Source: Polaribacter sp. SA4-10
GTDB lineage: Bacteria > Bacteroidota > Bacteroidia > Flavobacteriales > Flavobacteriaceae
DNA: 64,000 nucleotides
Assembly: GCF_002163835.1 (NCBI RefSeq)
Contig: NZ_CP019331.1
Span: forward strand, 186,001 to 250,000
Reading direction: 5' to 3'
In this document: positions 9,885-20,987 of the stretch, piece by piece
Numbering within the stretch: the first letter of the stretch is position 1
How the letters are laid out: each line of letters begins with the position of its first letter
The notes under the pieces: generated by a model
Told to the model about the DNA's origin: nothing
The model's database searches: none
Seen by the model: only the letters and a program-made list of their open reading frames with translations
Made by a program: the position numbers and the translations under genes

Positions 9885-9981
9885 AATTAGTACTGTTTTT
9901 TATGATTAATATCATAGTTATAATATGGGGTTATATTTACTTTTAACCTATAGTGTAACTTACAGTTTTACAGTACTAATT
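9885..9981. repeat. 97-bp segment bounded by 12-bp inverted repeats upstream of the OmpP1 gene
   Basis: AATTAGTACTGT (9885-9896) is the exact reverse complement of ACAGTACTAATT (9970-9981). The match extends outward to 14 of 15 positions. The ~73 bp between them contain a further small inverted repeat (TATGAT/ATCATA). The right arm ends 13 bp before the start of the porin gene. It could be a folded leader, an operator pair, or a MITE-like remnant. Confidence 0.5.
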
Positions 9982-9994
9982 TAATCTTAATATT

Positions 9995-11341
9995 ATGAAT
10001 AAAAATTTCTTAAAATTTGCGTTTCTAATGCTATCAGCATTAGCTTACGGACAGGCAGGGCATGTTATGCAAGGAGTTGGATCCGTTAATATGTCTATGG
10101 GTGGAGCAGCAACTGCACAGCCATTAGATATTTCTGGAGCACTTCAATGGAATCCTGCAGCTATATCTGTCTTTGATAATAAAATATTAGATTTTAATAT
10201 TGGAGCTTTCTTTTCATCTCCAGAACTAAGTGGGAGTTTACCAGAAGGAGCTATGGGACAAGGTTCTCCAGCTGTTTCAGGAATCACAAAAGATGATAGA
10301 GGTGCTTCTCCTATGCCCGCTTTAGCTATGGTTTGGGGAAAAGAAGATAGTAAACATACTTTTGGTGCATCAGCATTTGGAATTAGTGGTTTTGGAGTTA
10401 CATTTCCTGAAGAAGCTAATAATCCTATGAGTTCAACATTTAATCCTAATCTTAATTCTAACCCAATGAATTATCCTCAAGCAGCAGGAGGTTTTGGACA
10501 TTTAGAATCAGATTATATGTTATTACAAGTTGGTTTAGCTTGGGCTTATGAGGTTACTGATAATTTTTCAATTGGTGTACAGCCAACTTTTAATTATGCA
10601 GCCTTAGAATTAGCACCAAACCCAACAGCAAGTCCTAATGATGCTGGATACGGTATCAGTGATAAAGCTTCTGCAATTGGTTTTGGAGCGCAATTTGGTG
10701 CTTTTTACAATGCACCAGGAGGTATAAAGTTAGGTGCATCATATAAAACAGCACAATCATTTAGCGATTTAGAATTTAAAAATACGCATTTAGATGATTC
10801 AGTTTCTGAAAATGCATTTAATATGGATTATCCTTCAATATTATCATTTGGTCTAGGGTATTCTAAAGGAGATATCGATTTTGCAATGGATTACAGATAT
10901 GTTGATTATGAAAATACGGATGGTTTTGAAGCTAAAGGTTGGACCCAAACTGGTTCAGTTGCAGGTTTTGGATGGAAAAGTATTAATATACTTTCTGTTG
11001 GACTCCAATACAAAGGAATTGAAAAATTACCTTTAAGATTTGGTTATACATATAGTAGTAATCCAATTGATGATGAATTGGCTTTCTTCTCATCACCAGC
11101 AACAGCAGTTATTGCGAATGCTTTTCAATTTGGTTTTAGTTACCCATTAACGGATAACTTAAGGTTGAACGGGGTATATCACTACGGAGCAAGTGATGGT
11201 AAAACTGAAGGTGAAATAATGAATCCTAGGATGGCATCTCCAACAAATCCTTATGGAGCAATTTCAGGATCCAAAGTTGGTTATGAAATGACAACGAGTA
11301 TGGTGATGTTTGGCGTTAGCTATACATTTAATAAAAAATAA
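9995..11341 (+). CDS. OmpP1/FadL-family outer membrane transport protein
   Basis: The 448-residue protein starts with a signal peptide (cleavage near YGQAG) followed by the family-typical GHVMQGVGSVNMSMGGA motif. The N-terminal plug/hatch has NPA, and the rest is a beta-barrel rich in alternating aromatic residues, closing on VMFGVSYTFNKK with a terminal-strand pattern. FadL/TodX proteins let hydrophobic substrates such as long-chain fatty acids or aromatics cross the outer membrane through a lateral opening. The actual substrate is unknown. It has its own terminator downstream and an unusual inverted-repeat leader upstream. Confidence 0.9.
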   Translation: MNKNFLKFAFLMLSALAYGQAGHVMQGVGSVNMSMGGAATAQPLDISGALQWNPAAISVFDNKILDFNIGAFFSSPELSGSLPEGAMGQGSPAVSGITKDDRGASPMPALAMVWGKEDSKHTFGASAFGISGFGVTFPEEANNPMSSTFNPNLNSNPMNYPQAAGGFGHLESDYMLLQVGLAWAYEVTDNFSIGVQPTFNYAALELAPNPTASPNDAGYGISDKASAIGFGAQFGAFYNAPGGIKLGASYKTAQSFSDLEFKNTHLDDSVSENAFNMDYPSILSFGLGYSKGDIDFAMDYRYVDYENTDGFEAKGWTQTGSVAGFGWKSINILSVGLQYKGIEKLPLRFGYTYSSNPIDDELAFFSSPATAVIANAFQFGFSYPLTDNLRLNGVYHYGASDGKTEGEIMNPRMASPTNPYGAISGSKVGYEMTTSMVMFGVSYTFNKK

Positions 11342-11365
11342 AAAAGTATAGTTTTATCAATTAAA

Positions 11366-11396
11366 AAGCCTCATTTCTTTTAGGAAATGAGGCTTT
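11366..11396 (+). terminator. Intrinsic terminator after the OmpP1 gene
   Basis: A perfect 11-bp stem, AGCCTCATTTC with GAAATGAGGCT, has a TTTTAG loop. The T-tract is short (TTT) on the + side and A-rich on the other side, so it may work for both converging genes. Confidence 0.8.
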
Positions 11397-11515
11397 CAAC
11401 TTCTACTTTTTCTATCACAATTATTTCTCAAATAATTAAAATTCTTGGAGGTGATGTCCAAGTCTTCAAATTTACTGATTATATTTCAAAGAGAACTAAG
11501 TATAAATACCCGTTT

Positions 11516-12337
11516 TTAACCTCTTTTCTTTCTAGCATTCTTATTTTTAGTATCTGTATTTTTTGTTTTATTGTTATCTGTTCTTCTGTTAGAAAATGTA
11601 TTGCTTCTTTTTTCTACTGATTTTTTTCTTTTTTTATCTACAGAAACAGCCTTTCTATAAGAGTTATTACTTCTCCTTGTATCTATTGTAGAGTTTCTCT
11701 TTGTAATAGTTGAAGAGGGTTTTCTTCTTTTTACCATTTTACTATGAGTACCAATTTTAGCATTTGGTTTTGCTTTGTAATAATAGTAATTATTGTCTTC
11801 TCTTATTTTAGAGTAGTTATGTCTAAAGTTATTTCTATAAAAATAAGTATCATTATAATCGAAAATACGTCTAAAGTTGAGATTGAGATTAAATCTATCA
11901 TTGTGTTTTACCTTACCATAATAATTAGGATTTCCCCATCGATCATATTTTACTTTTAGATGACCAACATTTGTTAATTTACCTCTGTAATATCTCATAT
12001 GAACATTACCAATTCTAGTAACATTACCAAAAGCATCATAGTTTACAAAAACATGACCAATACGTCTTACTCTTCCGCTATAATCTCTTTTAATTTTTAT
12101 GCCTCTATCTGTAACTCTTCTTCCGTTATAATCATAATAAGTCATATTGTGATTTGTGTTAAAATCAAATTCGCCATTGGTGAAGATAAAAAAATCAACA
12201 CCTCTTTCTATAAAATTTATAGCGTTATTGTAAGAGTCCTTTACCCCAATATTATTTGATAATTCATTATTGCTTCTGGCTTCAACAGTAGAAATAATCA
12301 TGAACATTCCTACTATAATAAGTACACCTTTTTTCAT
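11516..12337 (-). CDS. Secreted, highly basic protein of unknown function with YD-like repeats
   Basis: The 273-residue product has a signal peptide (MKKGVLIIVGMFMIIS to about VEA). Residues ~70-145 contain four or five degenerate repeats of roughly 15-17 residues built on Y-[DR]-x-x-G-x-[VL]-x-x-[IV]-G (for example VRRIGHVFVNYDAFGNV), a beta-hairpin-like pattern reminiscent of YD repeats. A tyrosine/asparagine-rich stretch follows, then a Lys/Arg/Ser/Thr-rich tail of about 90 residues that looks disordered and strongly cationic. I do not recognise a named family. It stands alone between the porin (convergent) and the DinB remnant (divergent). The basic tail could bind nucleic acid or anionic polysaccharide, but that is inference. 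Confidence 0.7.
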   Translation of the reverse strand: MKKGVLIIVGMFMIISTVEARSNNELSNNIGVKDSYNNAINFIERGVDFFIFTNGEFDFNTNHNMTYYDYNGRRVTDRGIKIKRDYSGRVRRIGHVFVNYDAFGNVTRIGNVHMRYYRGKLTNVGHLKVKYDRWGNPNYYGKVKHNDRFNLNLNFRRIFDYNDTYFYRNNFRHNYSKIREDNNYYYYKAKPNAKIGTHSKMVKRRKPSSTITKRNSTIDTRRSNNSYRKAVSVDKKRKKSVEKRSNTFSNRRTDNNKTKNTDTKNKNARKKRG

Positions 12338-12586
12338 AATTTATGGATTTAAGGGTTTTGCCTACTCTAATTGCTTTTCGGCTTCTGCATTTGAGTATCA
12401 TATTTTCAAAGAACGTGCCATAAAAATGTAAAATTGGATTTTTTATATGTTTATTGATGAATATTGTGTTTTTAAATTGTTGTGTGTTAACTATTTATAA
12501 ATTTTTTAAATACTGTTTAAAATAAGAGAAAGAACTTGTAACTTGGGTGAATTTTTAACGACCAAAAATATTGAAAACCGTATTTT

Positions 12587-13095
12587 ATGATAAAAGAAAT
12601 TGAAAATAATTTATAAAAAGGTATTAAATTCTATTTCTGATGAAGAGTATAGTAATTCTTCAATTCCTCTTTACCTCTGCAGTATTGGTTGTCATATGCG
12701 TCATGTCTTAGATGTTTTTTCGTGTGTTTTTAAGGGCTTAGAAACAAAAAATTTAGATTTTTCTACGAGAGAAATAAAACGAATTAACAGAATTTAAAAT
12801 TGAAATAGGATTGGACTATTTTAATGTAATAATTCATCAACTTAAAAACTTAACAGAAGAAGGTTTTAATACTAAAATTAAAGTTATTGATGATTTAGGT
12901 TTAAGGAAAGTAATAGTGAACTCTAAAATAGAAAGTGTATTAATGCACGCACAAAGTCATGCAATTCATCATTTTGCAAGTATTAGTTATATTATTTATA
13001 AATTTGGTATTGCGTTATCAGATTCAGATTCAGATTCAGATTCAGGTTTTGGTTTTAATCTAACGATTCCAAATATTAATATGCAGAAAAATTAA
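12587..13095 (+). pseudogene. Decayed DinB-family gene (frameshifted)
   Basis: Three frames are needed to read one DinB-like protein. It starts at the ATG at 12587 (MIKEIENN), shifts near 12610-12620 into the frame with IGCHMRHVLDVFSCVFKGLE (the His-rich helix typical of flavobacterial DinB-like proteins), then shifts again near 12785 into ELTEFKIEIGLDYF and HAQSHAIHHFASI (second metal-ligand helix). Intact relatives are about 150-160 residues, matching this span. The C-terminus contains an expanded GATTCA hexamer run. With at least two frameshifts it is very unlikely to make a working metal-dependent DinB hydrolase/transferase. Family call is from motif recognition. Confidence 0.7.
13021..13044 (+). 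repeat. GATTCA hexanucleotide tandem repeat (4 copies)
   Basis: Four perfect GATTCA units encode Ser-Asp repeats at the end of the DinB remnant. This is consistent with slippage expansion in a gene no longer under selection. Confidence 0.85.
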
Positions 13096-13101
13096 AAACG
13101 A

Positions 13102-14100
13102 TTACTTATCGCTTATTTGTAAATTATAAACCTTATTATTTTGATTCACGATGGCTTCTTTACAATTTGTAGGGTGTAGAAATTGATGTTCATTTTGATG
13201 ATTAAAGCATGTTTTATCAATCGTAAAATTAGCTTCAAAATCTTTTATTCCTTGAGTATTATATCTTGAAACTTTATACGTTTCTGTCTTAATTTGTTCT
13301 TCAATTTTAAACCAAGCTCCACTTCCAATTCCACCTAACCAAGTTCCGTTTTCTAATTCAAAAGCTTTTTTGTTTGGTAATTCTGTTCCAATTAAATTAG
13401 GTTCTCCTTCAAATTTATTTAAAAAAAATGCGCTATATTCTTTAACAATAGATCTATTTTTATAATCATTAAATTTCTGATTATAAATAGTGTATATGTT
13501 ATTATTTGTACTTCCCTTAATGACATTTCCAATAGGACTAGGCGTCAATAAATTCGATTTTTTAAATTGCTTAACAATCTTTCTATTTACGGAAGAAGCA
13601 ATTATGGTATCTGCAACAAATCGAGCACAATTAGTTCCGTTTTTTATAAAAACTCCGTAAGGAATTTCTTTTTTATCTATTAATTGATGTATAAAATTGT
13701 GCGCTTTATTATAATCGATTTCATCATGAATACTTGCTATCAATCTGCCATCTCCATGTGTTTTTTCTGGGTAATTTTCTACCCAAAGTAAAATTTCTTT
13801 TAAGTTGATTAGTTTTCCTTTTTCAAATTCTGCTTTTATCGATATAAAAATATCAGGATCTGTTTCTTTACAGCGAACTCGGCCATTTCCATAAGTAGTG
13901 ATGTATCTTCCAAAATCGAAATAATTAATCTCAGAATGCTCTTTTTTTATCAATAATAATGCAGCATGACCAGCTTGTACACCGTGTTTACTTCCAATAC
14001 CAACTAGAGGCCATATTTTACTTGAAAGTTCCCAATATGCAGGTCTTACAATTGTATCAGGATAAGATAGTATAATGATGATTCCATCTGAGTTTTGCAT
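13102..14100 (-). CDS. DUF6695-like protein; possible permuted papain-fold hydrolase
   Basis: The 332-residue protein has no signal peptide or membrane segment. I recall this as a conserved flavobacterial family (DUF6695), normally near murQ, as here. Seen directly: an N-terminal GVQAGHAALLLI histidine motif near residue 43, then GTNCARFVAD near residue 155. His first and Cys later within hydrophobic strand/helix contexts resembles circularly permuted papain-like enzymes (NlpC/P60 relatives such as YiiX or LRAT). That fold call is inference. The C-terminal third (GTWLGGIGSGAWFKIE) looks like a small beta domain. It lies 5 bp downstream of the DUF6095-like gene in an apparent operon with murQ, suggesting a cell-wall or recycling role. 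Confidence 0.72.
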   Translation of the reverse strand: MQNSDGIIIILSYPDTIVRPAYWELSSKIWPLVGIGSKHGVQAGHAALLLIKKEHSEINYFDFGRYITTYGNGRVRCKETDPDIFISIKAEFEKGKLINLKEILLWVENYPEKTHGDGRLIASIHDEIDYNKAHNFIHQLIDKKEIPYGVFIKNGTNCARFVADTIIASSVNRKIVKQFKKSNLLTPSPIGNVIKGSTNNNIYTIYNQKFNDYKNRSIVKEYSAFFLNKFEGEPNLIGTELPNKKAFELENGTWLGGIGSGAWFKIEEQIKTETYKVSRYNTQGIKDFEANFTIDKTCFNHQNEHQFLHPTNCKEAIVNQNNKVYNLQISDK

Positions 14101-14105
14101 CCTTA

Positions 14106-14348
14106 TTAATTATTAAAGAGTGCTTTTAGTACTATTTGAAAAGTTTTAAAAGCGAAATAAATGGTGAAGATTACTAAAACTCCTGCAACCAATAAAAAAA
14201 TATAAGATAGAAATTCTTTAGGAGTATTTTCAAACTTCTTTAAAGCTTTAAAGCTCATTGTAAGTGTTATTGGTGCAGCAATAAATAGCAATAATAAAAC
14301 ACCTAAGTACTTTAACCCTTTTCCTAATAAATTTAAATCAGTACTCAT
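14106..14348 (-). CDS. Small two-TM membrane protein (DUF6095-like)
   Basis: The 80-residue protein has two hydrophobic helices (about residues 13-31 and 45-66) with a Lys/Glu-rich loop (KALKKFENTPKEF) between. It resembles the flavobacterial DUF6095 family (assignment from memory). The start overlaps the murQ stop by 4 bp, so translation is probably coupled, and the DUF6695-like gene follows after 5 bp. Function unknown. Confidence 0.75.
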   Translation of the reverse strand: MSTDLNLLGKGLKYLGVLLLLFIAAPITLTMSFKALKKFENTPKEFLSYIFLLVAGVLVIFTIYFAFKTFQIVLKALFNN

Positions 14349-15160
14349 TTCTTATAATTTTTAATCGCATTTCTAACATTTCCAAATTGAACTAATAATT
14401 CACTTGCTTCAGACACGTTTATATTTAATTCTTTAACTAACATTTTTTCACCTCTTTCTACTAATTTTTTATTAGAAAGCTGCATGTCAATCATTTTATT
14501 CCCTTTAATTTTTCCTAATTGAATCATAGTTGCAGTAGAAATCATATTTAAAACTAGCTTTTGAGCTGTTCCAGCTTTCATTCTAGAACTTCCAGTAACA
14601 AATTCTGGCCCAACAACAACTTCTATAGGAAACTTAGAAACATGTGATAATGGACTGTTTTTATTGCATGTAATACAACCTGTAATAATATTATTTTCAT
14701 TGCATTTTTCTAAAGCAGAAATTACATAAGGCGTTGTACCTGATGCAGCAATGCCAACTACTACATCTTTTTCTGAAACTTGATGGCTTTGTAAATCTAT
14801 CCAACCTTGGTTTTTAGAATCTTCTGCAAATTCAACTGCTTCTCTAATAGCAATGTCTCCACCAGCAATTATACCAACAACAAGTTCATGAGGAACACCA
14901 AAAGTTGGTGGACATTCCGAAGCATCTAAAACACCTAATCTTCCACTTGTTCCAGCACCAATATAAAACAGTCTTCCACCTTGTTTTAACTTATTTATAA
15001 TTTGTTGTGTAAGACTTTCAATTTGAGGTAAAGATTTTTCTACGGCTAAAGGAACCGTTTTATCTTCATTATTAATATTTAATAACAAATCTGATACAGA
15101 CATCTTTTCTAGATGATTGTATTTAGAATCTTGTTCTGTGGTTTTTGTGAAATTCATCAA
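14345..15160 (-). CDS. murQ: N-acetylmuramic acid 6-phosphate etherase MurQ
   Basis: The 271-residue SIS-domain lyase cleaves the D-lactyl ether of MurNAc-6-phosphate to GlcNAc-6-phosphate in peptidoglycan recycling. Visible motifs are the phosphosugar-binding YIGAGTSGRLGVLDASECP around residues 67-85, GIIAGGD, GIAASGTTPYV near 134-144, and GSSRMKAGTAQKLVLNM near 191-207. The family signature is complete and the length is normal, though slightly short at the C-terminus. It heads a probable three-gene operon with the DUF6095- and DUF6695-like genes. Confidence 0.95.
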   Translation of the reverse strand: MMNFTKTTEQDSKYNHLEKMSVSDLLLNINNEDKTVPLAVEKSLPQIESLTQQIINKLKQGGRLFYIGAGTSGRLGVLDASECPPTFGVPHELVVGIIAGGDIAIREAVEFAEDSKNQGWIDLQSHQVSEKDVVVGIAASGTTPYVISALEKCNENNIITGCITCNKNSPLSHVSKFPIEVVVGPEFVTGSSRMKAGTAQKLVLNMISTATMIQLGKIKGNKMIDMQLSNKKLVERGEKMLVKELNINVSEASELLVQFGNVRNAIKNYKK

Positions 15161-15323
15161 TCAAAAATACAGAATTCTATGTTATAAACGTAATTATATT
15201 TTAGACGTTTTAACGGGCTTTACACGAGACCTTTTTTTATAAAAAATAAAAAAGGTTAAGAATATCAACAGATATTCGAACGGTTTGAAGCCCTAACGCA
15301 AAAGTCAGTTTAAAAAAGGTGTT

Positions 15324-16154
15324 TTAGTTTTTATCTACTAAATCTATTGTAAAAGTATCGGTTTCTGAAATATGAAAATAACCTAAAGGAAAATTAGTTT
15401 CATTAGTAATATTAATCATATTTCCTAATAAGGATGATGGTATAGTCTGAAATGGACCACCAGAATTCTGTCCACTTTGTCCTTGAAGTATTCTAAAATA
15501 ATTATAATACTCTTTAGAAATACCAAATAGTTTAATTTCTATATTTTTTGGAAATTCAATATTTTCATCTTCATAAAAATAAGAAAAATTATAGTCTGTT
15601 CCGTTAAAAAAACGATCTTCAATTGTAATAAAATTATAAATGTCTATATTAAATAAATAATAATTCTCAGTATTAAAGTTATCTGAAAATGATATTTTTA
15701 ATTCTATTTCTTCTCCAGAAAACAAGGTTTCATCACCCTGAATAACTTCTGTAAAAGGAGTTGATTTTACTTTTGTGGCTCTTCCTTTATAAATTTCATT
15801 GTCATGAATGATCGTCAGTTCATATTCCTCATCATCAGCAGGAACAAACGAATTTATGGGTGTGTAATTTCCATCAGCATTTGCATTAGAAAAATTAATA
15901 ATAGTGTTGTCTAATAAATTGGTTACAAATACAGTTGCATTTGTAACTGCTGGAATTGTATCATCAAAATAATCTGCAGACAAACTTAGTTTTACAACTG
16001 TATTTGCAACTACAGGATCTTCATCAAACAATACTTCAAAAGAAGCATCTATAATTAGTTTAGGTTCAATTGAAGGAACATCAACATCTATTACTTTCTC
16101 ACAACTGGTAAAAAAGAGTATTGCTAAAATTGGAAATAAATATATCTTTTTCAT
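15324..16154 (-). CDS. DUF4249-family outer-membrane lipoprotein
   Basis: The 276-residue product starts with a lipoprotein signal peptide and lipobox (AILFFTSCEK). The mature part contains the Ig/carboxypeptidase-like N-terminal strand region (KLIIDASFE; VVKLSLSADYFDD) typical of DUF4249. These lipoproteins are usually encoded directly after a TonB receptor, as here (the receptor stop is at 16159), and probably form a surface-exposed partner of it. The frame is open 23 codons further upstream, but that would precede the signal peptide and overlap the receptor gene, so the ATG at 16154 is used. Ligand unknown. Confidence 0.85.
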   Translation of the reverse strand: MKKIYLFPILAILFFTSCEKVIDVDVPSIEPKLIIDASFEVLFDEDPVVANTVVKLSLSADYFDDTIPAVTNATVFVTNLLDNTIINFSNANADGNYTPINSFVPADDEEYELTIIHDNEIYKGRATKVKSTPFTEVIQGDETLFSGEEIELKISFSDNFNTENYYLFNIDIYNFITIEDRFFNGTDYNFSYFYEDENIEFPKNIEIKLFGISKEYYNYFRILQGQSGQNSGGPFQTIPSSLLGNMINITNETNFPLGYFHISETDTFTIDLVDKN

Positions 16155-16158
16155 CGGT

Positions 16159-18537
16159 TTAAAATTTAAAATTATAAGTAACAGAAGGTACCATTCCAAA
16201 AATAGAAGTTTGTATGGCTTCATTTCTATTGGTTTCTCTGTTTTGTGTAAAGCTTATAGAAGCAGCATTTTGGCGCCCATATAAATTGTAAATACCAAAA
16301 ACCCATTCTCCTTGTAATTTTCTGTTTTTATTCTTTTTTGGTGTTAAAGTGGCAGAAATATCTAATCTGTGATATGTTGGTAACCGATCTGCATTTCTTC
16401 TATCATCATCATAAATAGGTATGTTTAAACCTTGCACTTCATATTGCCCAACGGGGTAATTTGTGGGTTGGCCAGTTTGAAAAACAAAATTTGTATTGAA
16501 TTTCCATTTTTCATTTAACTCATAACTCCCATTTATAGAAAAATCATGGGTTTTATCATAAGGTGTGCTATACCAATTGCCTTGATTTATACCTGGTTCA
16601 TTTGCAGTTCTACCAGCTGTTAATTGCTCTGATCTAGATAATGTATAGGCTATCCAACCTTTTAATTTCCCTTCGTTTTTCTTAAATAATACTTCTAAAC
16701 CATAAGCTCTTGCTTTTCCATTTAAAATAACAGTTTCAATTTGGTTGTTTGCTACTAAATTTGCTCCGTTGATGTAATCAATTCTGTTCTGAATATCTTT
16801 GTAAAAAGCTTCAGTTTCTAAAGAGTAATCTCCCTCTTTTAGGGTTTTAAAATATCCAATAGCAAATTGATCTAATAATTGAGGTTTTATGTATTTTCCA
16901 CTTGGCGCCCAAACGTCTAATGGAGTAGGAGAAGCCGTGTTAGATAATAAGTGCAAGTACTGAGCCATTCTGTTATAACTGGCTTTTATTGAAGTATTAT
17001 CATCTAGAAGATAAGAAACAGCAACTCTAGGTTCAAAGTTGTTAAAATTACTAATAACATCACTTCTTTTAAAAGATTCTGTTACAATTGCATCCGCGGA
17101 TTCATATTTTTTGAATTCACTATTATAGATTACCGCTTCATCATTTGTATAAATATTTAATTCATCTTGTCCTAATCTTGTGAAATTGCTAAAACGAATT
17201 CCGTATTGTAATTGAAGTTTATCGCTAATTTTATGTTCAGCATCAATGTACGCAGCAAATTCGTTGGCATATTTGTCGGTTAATTTTTCAGCAACAATTC
17301 CAGAGTCGTCTCTGTTAGGACCTATTTCTCCCGGATTAAATTTACTGTAGATATTATTTAAACCGTAACTCAATTTAATTTTACTACTCAAATAATGTTT
17401 AAAATCGTATTTAAGATTGTAGTTTGTAATACCAGAGTCCCATTCGAAACCTACAAAATCTAAGGTTAATCCATAGAAATAATCAGAATAAATTAAAGAT
17501 AAGTTAGAAAATAATTTATCAGAAAAAAGATGATTCCAACGTAAATTACCAACTTTGTTCCCATAAGTGTTTACAAAATTATCACTAATACCAAACACAT
17601 CTTCCCCAAAATAACCAGAAAAGAAAATGCTATTTCTGTCGTTAATTCTAAAGTTTACTTTTGCATTTAAATCGTAAAAATAAGCTTTATTATCATTGTC
17701 AAAAAGCGGTAAAAATAGATGAGCATAAGAGGACCTACCACCAACTAAAAAAGAAATTTTCTCTTTTTTTATAGGACCTTCAATCAATAACCTAGATGAA
17801 ACCAATCCAATTCCTCCAGTAGCTTTAAACTCTTTACTATTTCCTTCTTTTTGATAAATATCTAATACAGAAGACAATCTTCCTCCGTATTTTGCAGGAA
17901 TTCCTCCTTTATACAATTTTACATCTTTTATAACATCAGGATTAAATACAGAGAAAAAACCAAATAAATGCGATGAATTAAATACAGTGGCCTCGTCTAA
18001 TAAAATTAAATTTTGATCTGCAGCACCACCTCTCACATTAAAGCCAGAAGCACCTTCACCAGCACTTGTAACACCAGGTAATAAAATTAGAGATTTAATA
18101 ATATCTGCCTCACCAAGCACCACAGGTATTTGTTTAATCGTTGCAGATGTTAATCTGTTAACACTCATTTGAGGTGTTCTAACATTTAATTTTTCTATAT
18201 TTCCTTCAATTATAATTTCATCTAAACTTTCTGTTTCTTCAAAAAGACTAAAATTTTTTGTGGTTTTTTCTTGAAGGTTTATTGTTTCTATACTACTTGT
18301 AAAACCTAAGTAATTAACTTGAACTTTATAAGTTCCCTTTGGAATGGTAATTGAGTAAAAACCATACTCATTTGTTGTTGTACCTGTATTTAACTCTGTA
18401 AAATAAATAGATACACCTATTAGAGTTTCATTATTACTTTGATCATAAACAGAACCACTAATGGTGATTTTCTCTTGACCATAAATACTAATTGAAAAGA
18501 GTAAAAAAAGTAAGAATAATTTTTTAGTCTGTATCAT
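16159..18537 (-). CDS. TonB-dependent outer membrane receptor with N-terminal carboxypeptidase-like domain
   Basis: The 792-residue protein has a signal peptide (to about IYGQE), a carboxypeptidase-regulatory-like domain (~residues 22-110; ISGSVYDQSNNETLIGVSIY), a plug domain (~120-235; GFNVRGGAADQNLILLDEAT) and a 22-strand-type barrel ending in VPSVTYNFKF with the terminal aromatic. The plug has the GxSxxxxRG-like motif of FhuA/CirA-class receptors. It is active transport across the outer membrane, energised by TonB-ExbBD. It is followed after 4 bp by the DUF4249 lipoprotein. It is not SusC-type (short, with no SusD next to it), so the substrate could be a metal chelate, peptide or small organic molecule. 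Confidence 0.92.
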   Translation of the reverse strand: MIQTKKLFLLFLLFSISIYGQEKITISGSVYDQSNNETLIGVSIYFTELNTGTTTNEYGFYSITIPKGTYKVQVNYLGFTSSIETINLQEKTTKNFSLFEETESLDEIIIEGNIEKLNVRTPQMSVNRLTSATIKQIPVVLGEADIIKSLILLPGVTSAGEGASGFNVRGGAADQNLILLDEATVFNSSHLFGFFSVFNPDVIKDVKLYKGGIPAKYGGRLSSVLDIYQKEGNSKEFKATGGIGLVSSRLLIEGPIKKEKISFLVGGRSSYAHLFLPLFDNDNKAYFYDLNAKVNFRINDRNSIFFSGYFGEDVFGISDNFVNTYGNKVGNLRWNHLFSDKLFSNLSLIYSDYFYGLTLDFVGFEWDSGITNYNLKYDFKHYLSSKIKLSYGLNNIYSKFNPGEIGPNRDDSGIVAEKLTDKYANEFAAYIDAEHKISDKLQLQYGIRFSNFTRLGQDELNIYTNDEAVIYNSEFKKYESADAIVTESFKRSDVISNFNNFEPRVAVSYLLDDNTSIKASYNRMAQYLHLLSNTASPTPLDVWAPSGKYIKPQLLDQFAIGYFKTLKEGDYSLETEAFYKDIQNRIDYINGANLVANNQIETVILNGKARAYGLEVLFKKNEGKLKGWIAYTLSRSEQLTAGRTANEPGINQGNWYSTPYDKTHDFSINGSYELNEKWKFNTNFVFQTGQPTNYPVGQYEVQGLNIPIYDDDRRNADRLPTYHRLDISATLTPKKNKNRKLQGEWVFGIYNLYGRQNAASISFTQNRETNRNEAIQTSIFGMVPSVTYNFKF

Positions 18538-18650
18538 TTTATTGTTTAATTAAAAATTTATTTTGTTAAACAAAAATACATCTCTTAATCCTATATTTTG
18601 ATAAAAATTAGTATTTTTTTTTATAAAGTTAAATAAATAGAACAAAAAAA

Positions 18651-18676
18651 AAGTGCTATAAAGCACTCTTTTTTGT
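18651..18676 (-). terminator. Intrinsic terminator after icd
   Basis: Stem AGTGCT/AGCACT. Read on the - strand it is followed by a run of ten T; the + side also has a T6 run, so it can act in both directions. It lies between icd and the TonB receptor gene. Confidence 0.75.
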
Positions 18677-18699
18677 AATTGTTATTATATAGTGCTAAT

Positions 18700-20934
<2,235 letters not shown>

Positions 20935-20965
20935 TTAAGTTATTGTAGGATTTTTAATAATACTT

Positions 20966-20987
20966 AATACGAAATCCTTTTCGTATT
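20966..20987. promoter_or_regulatory. Palindrome upstream of icd
   Basis: AATACGAAA and TTTCGTATT form perfect 9-bp arms around TCCT, about 41 bp upstream of the icd start. It could be an operator for a dimeric regulator or a leader hairpin. Confidence 0.4.

Noticed and set aside
11744..12259. Two + strand frames (11744-11959 and 11999-12259)
   Set aside because: Ile/Ser-rich antisense shadows of the basic secreted protein gene.
15161..15323. TTCGAA-containing sequence near 15270 considered as a tRNA T-loop
   Set aside because: No acceptor, D or anticodon stems can be formed around it.
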